Below, one piece after another: positions 44,938 through 56,263 of a stretch of DNA of 64,000 nt (the stretch's first letter is position 1; each line of letters starts with the position of its first letter). Origin of the DNA: Roridomyces roridus (lineage: Eukaryota > Basidiomycota > Agaricomycetes > Agaricales > Mycenaceae); the NCBI GenBank assembly GCA_029378245.1, contig JARKIF010000013.1, forward strand, positions 806,001 to 870,000, read 5' to 3'. A program made the position numbers and the translations under genes. Under the pieces are notes generated by a model. That model was not told the origin of the DNA, did not search any database, and worked only from the letters and a program-made list of their open reading frames with translations.

Positions 44938-46648
44938 TATGGAAGGTGTTGGTGGGAATGGCAAGGGGAATGTTGGATTTGGGCTTTGACGAGGATAGGA
45001 GGAGGCGCTGATGTGCGTGTTGTGTTATCTTTGCTGCAATCGAATGGTATTTTGGGGCCTTATTCTCGACGTTCGGAATCAAGAATAGGTCAGTATCCGG
45101 GTTCCTTGCTTATCGCCCAAGATGAAGACGGGCTCGGAGGATGGATCAATGCAGCTAAGTGGTTGCATTCTATTATGGCAATGGATGGAGAGTTGTCTGG
45201 ATCGCATCCCGCTCCGCGCCGCCCGAATTGCTGGCAGCTGAATGTATACTTGGGCGCTGCTACGTGTCGCAATGTATGAGCGCCCACTCCACGCCCACTG
45301 CCAGGTGTTCTCGTTTTCGTTTTCCGTTACCATACATATACTTACACCCGCCGCGGAGAGCGGAGGTTTCCATTGGCGTACGTAGGCGAGTCGCATCAAG
45401 ATCGGAATAACTACGGACATCCGTTGGCCTACCCGAAGAATTCAATCCTGCAACCAAGGTTGACACAGGAGTGGGAGAGGGTCTGTCACTGTTATCTCGG
45501 CAAGACGACGGAAGGCATTGTGGGGCGGGTGGCATGAGCGTTGCTCTGGGAATACTTACCTTGGAATGGGATGGGATGGATAGAAATTGAATGCGCACTT
45601 TTTTCAATTTAGAACCATTCGAGGAAGGTCAATTTTCATTGACAACTTTGGAAGGTCGTCTTAAGGATGACAGGCCACTCGGAGCCATGTGGTCGGCAGT
45701 GCCAGTATTGCCCAGATCGCTCAACACTGCCAAGTCCTTACCTGGTATGTATGTAATGCCGTTTGTTATTGCCTCGGAGACCTCGTATTCGGACGACTGA
45801 AATTTAATGAATTGAATGATCAGAAGCACGCGGTCGACCCTTGTAGTATTACAGCCGGCGTATATGCGGGCAACTCGGAGTTGTTTCGAGATAGTAATAC
45901 GCCGCCCGCTACTTACGCGCGCGTGCAAAATTCATTTCGAGGATAATAATGCGGTACTTACTTGGCTAGATCAACCTCGAGTCTGTTTTAGAGTACCCCG
46001 TATTCGGTTTGCGCCGTTTCATTTCGGTCCCAACCAAGAAGTAAATGAGAGTAAATGGCCCCAGATAAGGTTTGAATTGAACGCTCGGATCTTCGCCGAC
46101 TATGCCTGCCACGGCAACCACGGCTTCAATTTCAAATTTGACCCGCGCATCACAGCAGATCAATGCGTGACCTTGACAGCTTGTCACTTTTCTCCTCAGT
46201 CTTCCAGCCCTGCTGCCAGCGCCAGCGGACAGGAAGATTGCTACCTACCATCTGGGGAAGATATATCTCAAGGAATGGAAGACAGAAGCAAGGAACAGGA
46301 ACCCTTGCTGTGTACAACCGAAGATTGTTGCAGTATTCCGTACACATTTTGCGACCAATACATTCTGGTTATCTCAACGCAACGGGTCTAGTTCTGGTTC
46401 CAATTGTTTCTACTCACGAGGAGGCCCACGCGATAGGGAACATTCTTTAACATTTCCCCGTGTGCCCGTGTGCTATCGGATGTATTTTGGGCGGCTTTCT
46501 CTCATGCCAACTAGGCTTTCTAACTCCGCAATCGGAGCGGCGCTGGCAGGACACGGGGGTTATTAGAACCCTCGATAGCCGAGATCATTTGAGCTTTCCT
46601 GCCTCCCCTCCCCCTCCCCCGTCTATTCCCCGCCTTTTCACTCAGGCC
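44938..46648. other. Intergenic, no recognised gene
   Basis: A 191-codon plus-strand frame (45816-46391) and a 99-codon minus-strand frame (45629-45928) overlap each other and neither resembles a known family. Just before the OPT gene (46595-46648) there is a CT-rich leader-like tract. No repeat or RNA gene was found. Confidence 0.4.
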
Positions 46649-49600
46649 ATGGAGAAAGACCCGGTGCAAGTCAACGAGAAGGGCTCGAGCCACTCGTCCT
46701 TGGACGAGAAGGGCGCTGTCGGTCTAGCAGATCTCGTGGGTACCCCAGCTCCATCTACAGTGGGAACGCTCTCAACTTTCTTCAGGATGGCCTCGGAGCC
46801 GAGATGCAGGCTATTCCGGAGCACCTGTTGGAGGCGGCCGAACATGCTCAGACGATGAGCGCTGAGGAGATTGAGGAGACGATCCATATCATCGTGGAAG
46901 AGGTGCGTTTGCTGCTTTGGAGCCAGAATTCGGGCGCTGATGGGCGCCGTCTAGCATGGAGACGACCCCAACTTTCCTCAGGGTGTTTTGATCGCTGCCA
47001 GGTGCGTCGAACACAATTTATCTCTACCTTCATGTTGGTTGACTGGCAATATGAAAGGCGGTACCTCTACGACGAGGAGCTCAAGCAGAACCCGGTGGAG
47101 TATCAACAGGTTTACGAGGAGCTCAAGGTCGAGGCTGCCCTCATCCTCATCGTGCGCCATTATCTCGCCCTTTTCGCGGCACAACCCCTGATATGTTCTA
47201 TTCCAGAACTCGCCATATGCGGAGGTCCGAGCAGTCGTGGACAACCATGATGACCCAAACATCAGTGGTGCCACCTTCCGTACACTGGGTGCGTTGAATT
47301 CTCCACAGCTAACCGAATATTTTCTGAATTGTCACTATAGTTATCGGCACCATCTTCGTCGGCGCTGGGTACGTGAAGCTTTCAATGCATTCGTTCCTTC
47401 AATATCGGCTTACCTGGGTCCACTCAGGGGTTTTATCAACCAGTTCTTCAGTATACGGCAAGTCTACCCACGGGGTCGGGTTATTTCCTTTTCTGATTTC
47501 AGCGCCCGGCACGTTCTAGGTTCCCCTCCATCACGGTTCTGGCGAATGTCGCACAGGTCCTGGCCTACCCCGCAGCGATGCTCATGTCCCTCCTCCCCAC
47601 ACGGCAATTCACGACCTTTGGATACACATGGAGCTTGAACCCGTGCGTTCCATTCATTGGTGCTTTAGACCTTTTCAAGTGCTGATGTGGGAAATTTTGC
47701 TTGGCAGTGGGAAATTTAACCAGAAGGAGCACATGTTGATTACGGTATGTTGGTTCGCCTTTCTCAGCCTATCAGGTGTCCGCATTTGGTTTCCTGACAT
47801 GCCCTTTTCTTTCCTAGATCATGGCAAACGTCGGCTTTAACACTCCGTATACGAACAACGTAAGAGTCTCTCTCCGTCGCGTTGATGTTCTCTAACAGTG
47901 TTTCCAGATCATTTGGGTCCAATTCCTGCCGCTGTACTTTAACCAAGGATGGGCGGCTGGCTTTGGATATCAGAGTACGTTGCGCTGCGCCAAATTATTC
48001 GGGTTTCAACGTTGACTTTGGCGCAGTCCTGGTGGCTTTATCCACCAACTTTATTGGATATGGTCTGGCTGGACTGACGCGCCGCTTCCTCGTCTACCCC
48101 GCTTATGCCATCTGGTAAGTGTGCCAAATGAGTGTGGATCCGAGATTGACTTGGCTGCGTGTAGGCCTACCAATCTGGCGGTTCGTATAACAACTACTTG
48201 CGTTCCTCGCCATCTTGCTTACCCTTTCCTTCGCGTGTAGATGATCGCTTTGAACGTAAGCAAGCCAACTTGATACCGAAGCAGTCACTGACCATTGCAA
48301 CAGAAAGCCTTCCACACCAGTGCCGCGGAGAACACGATTGCCAACGGATGGGGGATTACCAAGATGCGCTGGTTCTTAATCTGCTTCAGCAGCATGTTTG
48401 TGTACTTCTGGTTCCCCGAGTACGTCGTGCTCTTCTCGAGTTCAGACCGTCCGGCTAACCTCGGCGGTGCAGCTTCATCTTCCAAGCCCTGTCGTTCTTC
48501 AACTGGATGACCTGGGTGCGTCTTTCGTGTCTTCATTAATCCAGCGTGGTCCCCTGACTCCGCCTTGCCTCCCTCAGATCGCGCCCAACAACGTCCATCT
48601 CGCTGCGATCACCGGAAGCTACACCGGCCTTGGGCTGAACCCCATCCCGACCTTTGACTGGAATCAGTTCACTCCCATCCTGGACCCGCTCATCTATCCG
48701 TTCTTCGTGCGTCCCGCCTTTTGTTGTACCACACACGCTGACCAACGGGCTGATTGTCGTACAGAGCACCTTCAATGTTCGTTTTTTCCTTTCTTCTTAG
48801 AGTGCAGGTGTTGATGAGCACTTCGCAGACGTTCCTGGGCGAGATCCTCACGTTCCCCGTCATCGTCGCTCTGTGGTACACGAATACCTGGAACACGGGC
48901 TACCTGCCCATCAACTCCAATGTACGCTTTATATATTTCTATGGTGGCCCGAAGCTGACAACATGATAGCGTGTCTTCGATAACACAGGAGGCCTCTACA
49001 ACATCTCAAAGGTCGTCAACTCCGACATGCTTTTCGACCAAGAGAAGTATAGCAGTTACAGCCCTGCGTAGTGAGTTTCTTGTTTGAGTTGTGGTGAGCC
49101 CGAAGTTGATGCAATTAGTCTGGCATCCGGAAACATCCTCATCTACGGCTTGTTCTGTGCGTACCTGAACTTCTTCCCGCTTTACATAGCCATTAAAACG
49201 TGTTCTAGTCGCCACCTACACCGCGACGCTCACCCACGCCGTCTTGTACTACCGTCGAGAGATATCTCACGGGCTGAAGAGCGTGTTCAGTAAGAAGAAG
49301 ACGTCCGAGGTACACAGGGATGTTCATGTTCGCTTGATGGTACGCGTTTACATACTTCCGCGACGACTTGGATGTTGATTTGCGTCCCAGATGCAATACA
49401 AGGAAGTTCCGGAATGGCAGTACTTTGTGTATGTTTTCCCGCCTCATCCTTACAAGCGCCACGCTTATTCAATCCTGTCCATAGCATCCTTGTCTTGTCC
49501 ATCGCACTCGGCGCCATTGGCATTGGTGTCTTCCACACAGAAACTTCGCCGGCCGTCGTGCTCTACGGAGGTAAATACATAATATACCTCAGCATCTGAC

Positions 49601-50820
49601 TCTGCTTATACTTTCTTTACCAGTCTTCCTCGCCGCGATCTTCGTCATCCCCATCGGAATTATCCTCGCGATCACCAATGTTCAAATCACTCTCAACGTC
49701 CTCGCTGAGCTCTTTGGTGGTCTTTGGTTCCCCGGAAATGCGATCGCAAGTGAGTTTTCGTATTGTTTCGCCCGTTGGATTATCGTTGATCTGTACATCG
49801 TCTTTCTCAGTGAATTATTTCAAGGTAAATAGCACTGCAATTTTCTTTTCTCAGCATTGACCGACCGCCCACAGAGTTACGGCTACGTCACGACCGCCCA
49901 CACGCTTAACTTTGCGCAAGATCTCAAGCTCGCGCATTATATGCACATCCCACCCTACCACACATTCATCGCGCAAATCTACGCCACGATTGTCTCCTCT
50001 TTCGTCTGTACCGCGATCCTCAACTTCCAGATGACCAAGATTTCCGGTGTCTGCACGCCCGAACAAGTCAACCACTTCACGTGCCCGGGTATCAACACCT
50101 TCTTCACGGCGTCTGTCCTTTGGGTACGCTTTCCTGAATCAGCATCCGTGAATCCCCTTCCCTGACCTTGCTTTCTAGGGAACCCTCGGACCCAAGAGGA
50201 TGTTCGGCGCGGGCGGCATCTACAACAGTCTCCTTTACTGCTTCCTCATCGGTGCCGTCATCCCCATCCCATTCTACTTCCTGCGCAAGCGCGTCAAGAT
50301 GTTCGAGTACATACATCTGCCTATTCTGTTGGCCGGTGGTCTCAACTACGCTCCGTACAACCTCTCGTGCGTGTCCCCTTTGGCGCGCGAGCAACTGAAC
50401 TAACTTGTATGGATTCAGGAACCTCTGGCCCGCCGTCCCCGTTGCGTTCTTCTTCAACGTGTACGTCAAGAAGCGCTACCTCGCTTGGTGGAGTAAATAC
50501 AACTAGTGCGTCGTTCCCCTCCTACAAGATGTCTCTTTTGTTGACAAGCAACCGCCTTGCAGCATCACAACAACAGCCTTCTCCTCCGCAATCGCCATCA
50601 GCGCAGTCGTAATCTTCTTCTGTGTCCAATGGACTAACGTCGAGATTAACTGGAGCGGGAACACGCGTCCGTTCGACGGCTGCGATGGGACGGGGTGCCC
50701 GAGGCTGCAGGTGCCCGAGCAGGGGTTCTTTGGGCCTGTGAGTTCTTTTGATTTCTTTCTTTTCGCTCGAGTGGAAGATTGACGCATCTTTCTCTGTAGG
50801 GTGTTGGCGAATTCCATTGA
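46649..50820 (+). CDS. OPT family oligopeptide transporter
   Basis: Proton-coupled importer of small peptides, plasma membrane, with about 14-16 membrane helices. It is cut into more than 20 exons, and nearly every block of the family can be followed in order: AEMQAIPEHLLEAAEHA, AEVRAVVDNHDDP, GGFINQFFSIRQ, LPTRQFTTFGYTWSLNP, FNQKEHMLITIMANV, WVQFLPLYFNQGWAAGFGYQ, ENTIANGWGITKMRWF, ITGSYTGLGLNPIPTFDWN, LPINSN, YKEVPEWQYFV, VQITLNVLAELFGGLWFPG, AHYMHIPPYHTF (the region of the KIPPR-like motif), CTPEQVNHFTCPG, GTLGPKRMFG and PIPFYFLRKR, ending GVGEFH. No frameshift or stop was found, so it should be functional. The first splice (after about 46735) could not be settled in frame; the ATG at 46649 is the likeliest start. 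Confidence 0.93.
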
Positions 50821-52283
50821 ACCAGGGTGGATACTATTGTAGCGCGTAATATTTTTGGGCGAGTGTATATATGTAAGCTGTGGATGTTTATCGTTTCTTT
50901 TCCATCTTCTCCATCTTCAATGAGTGTGGGTCGGGATGGATCTGCTTCGCCTCCAGAACGTGACATGGGACGAACGATCGTGTGCCAAGAGTGTCTTTAC
51001 TTGTATCCGTGAACCGTTCGGAATTTCAGTACGTGTGGTGCATAATTTCTCGCTGTTCCTCTCAAAAGGGATTCTGGCACAGGGGGCAAGCCTCATGGCA
51101 CTTTGTCTTGTGTGCCAAGGTGGCACTTGGCCGGAAGTTGGGTTGCAGTTGGTCCGTTGTTGGACATTTTATGTGAGTCTGATCTGTTACCCGTGATTCA
51201 CAATCACCGAGGAAGTACGTAATTCTTGGGAGGGTATTGTCTTTGAATATAGTGAAAATCCTCAAGCATCCATTTACGGGGCCCCAAGTATGTGCAAAAT
51301 TATACACAGGGGGCATCAGCCGTGGCACATTTTTTTGTGTGCCAAGGTGGCACTTGGCGCGCAGTTGGGCCGTGGACATAAAACCACGTGCCTAGGTGCT
51401 CTTTTGATGTGCGTGAGTTCGAATCTGTGCTTATGTACCCATTTTCTTTGCCCGACACATTTGGTGATTCTGACCGCCGAACAACTTGTTTATAATTCAA
51501 CTAAACTGTGGAGAATAATTCCTGACCCATTGAGCGAATTTAAAACATGATTCGCAGCATGTTGGGTGGTGTCATTGGGTATTCCTGCACCGGAGTCACT
51601 CCATTTCCCTGCAACAAGCATGGCCACAGCATGGAGGGTATCAACAGTATTTTTACATATATTAAAGGCCCTCTATGTGGACACTCACTCCCTCAAGATA
51701 TAATGTCTATCCTTATATCACGACGCTCCCGGCCAATTGTGAAGGCCGGGGAACAAAGGAAATTCACACGTAATGTCCAACTTCTGGCCAACTACGCGCC
51801 AAGTGCCACGCAAGTGCTACCTTGGCACACAAGGCAAAGTGCCACGCTTGATGCCCCCTGTGTTACTGTGGATGCTCAATGTGCTGCCGCCTTGATTTTT
51901 CTTCTCAAATATGATGATCCTGGTGCAGGCACCCCCAATGACACCGCCAAACAGACCCCAAACCGCAGCTTGAATTCGCTCAATACCCCAGGCACTGCCC
52001 TCCCCATTTCTGATGAATCCTCTACCCAGCTATCGAAGACTGTAATGGTCAAATGTGTCAGGCCAGAAAATGTGTACCTAAACACGGAATCGAACTCGCG
52101 CACAAGAACAAAGGCGGTGGGCACGTGGGTTCCCTCCGGGATATCAACTTCCGGCCGAGTGCGCGTCAAGTGCCACCTTGGCACACAAAAAAATGTGCCA
52201 TGACTGATGCCCCCTGTGTGGCGATCTGTGCTTCCATTGTCCGAGAGAATAAGAGTTGAACTACATAATAGTCCGAAACCAGA
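50821..52283. repeat. Two interleaved inverted-repeat elements after the OPT gene
   Basis: Four copies of a CAGGGGGCA... terminus occur: plus-oriented at 51078 and 51303, minus-oriented ending near 51866 and 52221. All contain TTGTGTGCCAAGGT.GCACTTG. By sequence the first pairs with the third (CACTTTG.CTTGTG, TTGGACATT) and the second with the fourth (GGCACATTTTTTTGTG, CACGTGCC, GTTCGA). The second pair keeps similarity for about 250 bp inward (TTGAGCGAATT at its inner end). The CAGGG start suggests hAT-like ends, but no clear target duplications were found. No gene is present. Confidence 0.6.
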
Positions 52284-54364
52284 CTATCCAGCGAACTCGG
52301 GTCTCATCGGCGACCGCATATACGGCGGCGGCGCGACTGCACCCATCTGCGCCTCGAGTTCTGCGAGTCTCTGTTCAAGCAGACGCTCCCTTGCGGTGGG
52401 TTCGCGTTCTTCCCTCTCAGTACTACGGCCAATACCACCTGGAGGCGTAGGGGACTCGGGCGATTCAGGGGACAAGGGTGATACAGCCCGCGTCCGACTC
52501 TCGTGGTCCTCATCGTCATCCTGCCCCGCGGGCCGCAGCAGGGAGACCCTCGATACACCTGGGGCATTCCACGCCACGTCAACTAACAAGCAGGGATGAG
52601 AGACAAGGTGGGAACCGAGACACAAAGTCGACGTACGAGCTTTTTCCGAATGAAGATCAGCCGGAGTTGTCGTACGTGTGCTGGAATCCTGGGGGTTTTC
52701 AACGCGGTGCGAGGCTACGAAGGGCTGGATCATGTTGTTTCCTCCAAGGCGGCGCATTGGCGGGGCTGGGTTCAAGTTCGGGTGCGTTGTCTGATTCCGA
52801 CCCTGACCCGACTCAGACTCGGAGCCCGCTGCGCGTAGTGCGCGTTTGCGACGCCACAGACAGAAGGCGATGGTGAGAAGGACACCAAGGATAAGGGCGC
52901 CGACTATGGCCCCCGCGATGGCTCCCACGTTTGGCTTCGACGACGAGTTGGACGATGAAGAAGATGTGGATGTTCCCCCGCCGGGGTTGGAGTTGGGATT
53001 ACCGGTACTATTCGAAGGGGAGGAGCCGTCGGAGCCCGCACCTCTGCAGGCGGAGTCAGTGTGGATATTTAGCGTGGAATTTGTAACACGTACTCGGAGG
53101 TCGTAGATCCGCTACACCAGCTGGTATTCAGCGTTCGCTGGAGCGGTCGTAGATGACACTCACGAGGAAGCGCTATTCAGAGCACCCACGGCTGTTTTTG
53201 ACGAGGAAGCACTGTAAAGCGGCTGGTGTTAGACGAGTCCGGTCGGTACTGGAAACCTATAGTAAACTCACAAAATACGGCTACTCGACTGGGAGTTTTG
53301 GCTGCATTCCAAGAGTCAGGGAAATATTCTTGAATGAATGGACAAGACACGCACGGCGACGATGAGGAACTAGGCCGAATGGATTAAATTCTGCTCTTAA
53401 TTCGCAAACTGAATTGAACGGGACTTACGAAGGGTTTGGATTGCCGCTGTGGAAATGAATGTAATGAATAGAAAGGCAACGGTTACATAAATAGTTCACT
53501 TACGAGTTGACCCTGAAGGAGATTGAGTATTTGGGTCTAACATGGACTGGAGACTCACGAGGAAGGACTGCCCGACGAAGGTTTTTCGGGAGATGCGTTA
53601 TTGGATCCCGAACTGGGGTTGCTCGAGTCACCGGAGCCGTTCGAGGTGTTGGAGCCGCTCGAGGTGTTGGAGCCGCTCGAGGTGTTGGAGCCGCTCGAGG
53701 TGTTAGAGCCACCACCACCAGCACCACCACCCGAGCCCGAGCCCGAACCCGTGGCGTCGTCGTCTCCACTCGTAACCACAGCATAGTCAAACATGGCCAC
53801 TTGTTGGTCATGTTTCTGCACCGTCGACGGATCAGTGTTCAGCACCCAACTCACAGTTTGGGCGCTTCTCGCGTCGAGGTTGTCGGCAGAGAAATATAGG
53901 AGGTTATACGCCCAGTCGTTCGTCCCCGTGTATTGGAACGTCCGCTGGATGTCTCCGAGTGTGAATATCACGTCGGCGCCGCCATCTGATTGACCGAGGC
54001 CGTATATATACACCGCGGAGCCTATGATTCCAAGGTCAGATTGGGCGGATTAACAGAAGGATGGATAATGGAAGTGACCTGTAAACGTGAAAGACCCGGA
54101 AGTCATCTCCAGGTCCCCCGCCTCGTAGCTCCCGTCGTGGTACGTTTGCCCATGTGTTTCGGAAATCGTAGGCTTTGACGAGCACCCGCCGCACGGGTTT
54201 GCTGCGCTCACTGTGGTCCATGATCCACTGTTAAAGGCGAAACTCGAGTCGGTATCATCGAAAGTGGTGTTGGTGATCGCCCCGTTGGCAAAAGACGAGG
54301 TCAAGAAGAGGCCGAGGAGTGTTACGAACGAGTGTTGACTGAAAAACGAGTGTGGAGGCCTCAT
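52284..54364 (-). CDS. Secreted-type single-pass membrane protein with Ser/Gly-rich stalk
   Basis: Signal peptide (FVTLLGLFLTSSFANG), then an extracellular beta-rich domain of the type common in agarics (WTTVSAANPCGGCSSKP, GQTYHDGSYEAGD, GSAVYIYGLG, VIFTLGDIQRTFQY, WVLNTDPSTVQKHD). Next comes a low-complexity stalk with four GSNTSS repeats. A chain of micro-exons (53504-53512, 53429-53446, 53355-53369, 53272-53301, 53164-53211) adds Ser/Asn-rich residues. The last long exon starts at 53043: GSDGSSPSN, a membrane helix (IAGAIVGALILGVLLTIAFCL), a basic stop-transfer RRKR and a cytosolic tail ending PEFAG. It probably acts as a wall-anchored sensor or adhesin-like surface protein; no enzyme motif is seen. 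An optional intron may lie in the tail near 52560-52650. Confidence 0.72.
53634..53710. repeat. 18-bp tandem repeat in coding sequence
   Basis: About four copies of GTTGGAGCCGCTCGAGGT, encoding GSNTSS on the minus strand, within the Ser-rich stalk of the membrane protein. Confidence 0.85.
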
Positions 54365-54711
54365 AAGAGGACGCTGGTGGTCGGGATCGAGGGCCCGGGT
54401 ACGGAGATGAGGGGGGTGGAAGAAGATGGACGGATGACAGAATCATGATCCTCGGTGCCCACGACAGATTGAATCCCACCAGAGCAATTCAACTGCAGGA
54501 ACGGACTGATAGGAACAAGTGATTGTTTTGCCGGAAAATGATGAATGTTCTGTTGCTTGAAGTGAGACGCGTCATCGACTCGCCCTATTCCGACGAAGCT
54601 CGCAAAAAGGTTGCTGGATGGGATGAAAAAGCACTTCATCTGACCTTTGTCCTCGGAAATCCAAAGTCGAAACTTGGAAACCAGACGGTAAAAAAGAAAA
54701 CAACATCGTTC

Positions 54712-56263
54712 TTAAACAAAGACAGACTTGTTCGCACTCCCAGGCCGCGACGCGAGTCCAATCGAAGACACCGTCGACACCGGAATCGGATTCGTCGCAT
54801 TTCTCCTCTGGCGCTGAGCCCGCACGATAATGAGAGTCGGGGCGATTCCCTACAAGGTTTGTTTTAGCGCGAGCTACACATATGCCGTTTAGATAGGAGG
54901 GACTCACCACAATCTGGCTCACGACGGAGAAGAATATCTACAGACAGCAGAAAAATATTAGTGAGACCCCTCCGAAGAGAGGGACAAAACTCACGGATTC
55001 TGCCGCGACAAATCTGTGGGTGGCCAGCCCAAAGTGAATGGCCACACAAAGTGCGTAGAGCGCGCCGGATTCCAATCTATCCAGCATGAGTCATTGCACT
55101 CATTCCAAAGTCGTGCATATGACATACATGGCGGAACTGGCAGTGATATATCTCTGCCTCAAGTCTTGGCTCAGAATCGCGCGGCGCTGCCAGGCCGAAT
55201 ACACAATCTTCGAGATTGTGAGAAGGGTAACAGAGACGACCGTCGTGAGAGAGAGGATCTGGAATATGCGGACGTTGCGAATGTAGCCGAATGCTGTTCA
55301 GCCGGAGAGTGAACACAGGGGGAAGTATGGATGAATGAGGGCGTACCACTGGCGATGATGAGGAGCATTACGGGCGGAATACACACGTAGGGGCTATCCC
55401 AGATGACGTAGCATCGGTAAATCTGCGGATGTCAATGCCAGAGTCGGAGAGAAAGTCTTTCCTGCGCACCAGTAGAGCATCAGCACAAACACTGTCCGGC
55501 GTATAAGCAGCGTGTTACAGATAAAATTGTATATCGACACACCAGCTGGTGACATAGATGAGGAGGGACGCTACGAGGACCCTGTATAAGTCTATACCGG
55601 CTGTGTTGGTCACAACAGCGGACTTGATGCCGATGACCACAACTTGCGCCGTGGAAAGGGAGAACAGAGCTATCATGGCTACGAGTAGAATCCACTGGCG
55701 TTTGAATTCTGTGGCATTGACTGCGCTCAGGAATGTGTGAGATCAAAGGATGGCACGCACCCGCCATTCTAGCACGTAGGATACCGACGCTGCGAACAAA
55801 TAGAATGCAGTGGATTCCTGCATTGCATTCCGGTGAGGAGGATTGAAAGGCAGGGTAGTGGGAAGTACGGACCACAGAGAAAGGCTGCGATCTGTGCCGG
55901 ATTATGTCAGCATCCAAGGAGCATCCAAGGAGACACAAAAAACGCCGATGGCCGTACCCCAAGTTCCAGCACGTTCATCCATAGAGTCGACGGCGTGATA
56001 GTCTCTGCACCAGTGACCTCTGTATCAATCACGCGGGCGAGAAGCAGCATTAGAGCAAAGAGAAAGAAATTGTCGGGGCCTGGTCCTTCATGCGGCTTTT
56101 ATCAACGACCAAGGCGATGCCGCGATGGCGCGGGCAGGACACGGCGAATGTGTGATTAACTCCGTATTTGGCATGATGAAACGAGCATTGGGCTAAACGT
56201 AGACCGTATATGCGACGCAGATCGTTGCTGACAATGGTGGTGGCCAAGGGACATGATGGTGAC
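54712..56263 (-). CDS. Seven-helix membrane protein of basidiomycete type (unknown)
   Basis: Many short exons, almost each carrying one membrane helix: TTIVSNDLRRIYG (N-terminus), FFLFALMLLLARVIDTEVTG, ESTAFYLFAASVSYVLEW, WILLVAMIALFSLSTAQVVV, RCYVIWDSPYVCIPPVMLLI, RIFQILSLTTVVSVTLLTI, SAMYVICTTLEALYALCVA and IFFSVVSQIVGIAPTLIIV, followed by a polar tail that ends at the TAA at 54712-54714. The YVIW...IPP pattern in the middle and the APTLIIVR end are typical of a large family of fungal 7-TM-like proteins without known function. It is not a confident GPCR. The exact first codon is uncertain (an ATG lies near 56260). Confidence 0.68.

Noticed and set aside
45816..46391. 191-codon plus-strand ORF
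   Set aside because: No initiation context, no known motif, overlapped by a minus-strand ORF, and composition like the surrounding intergenic DNA.
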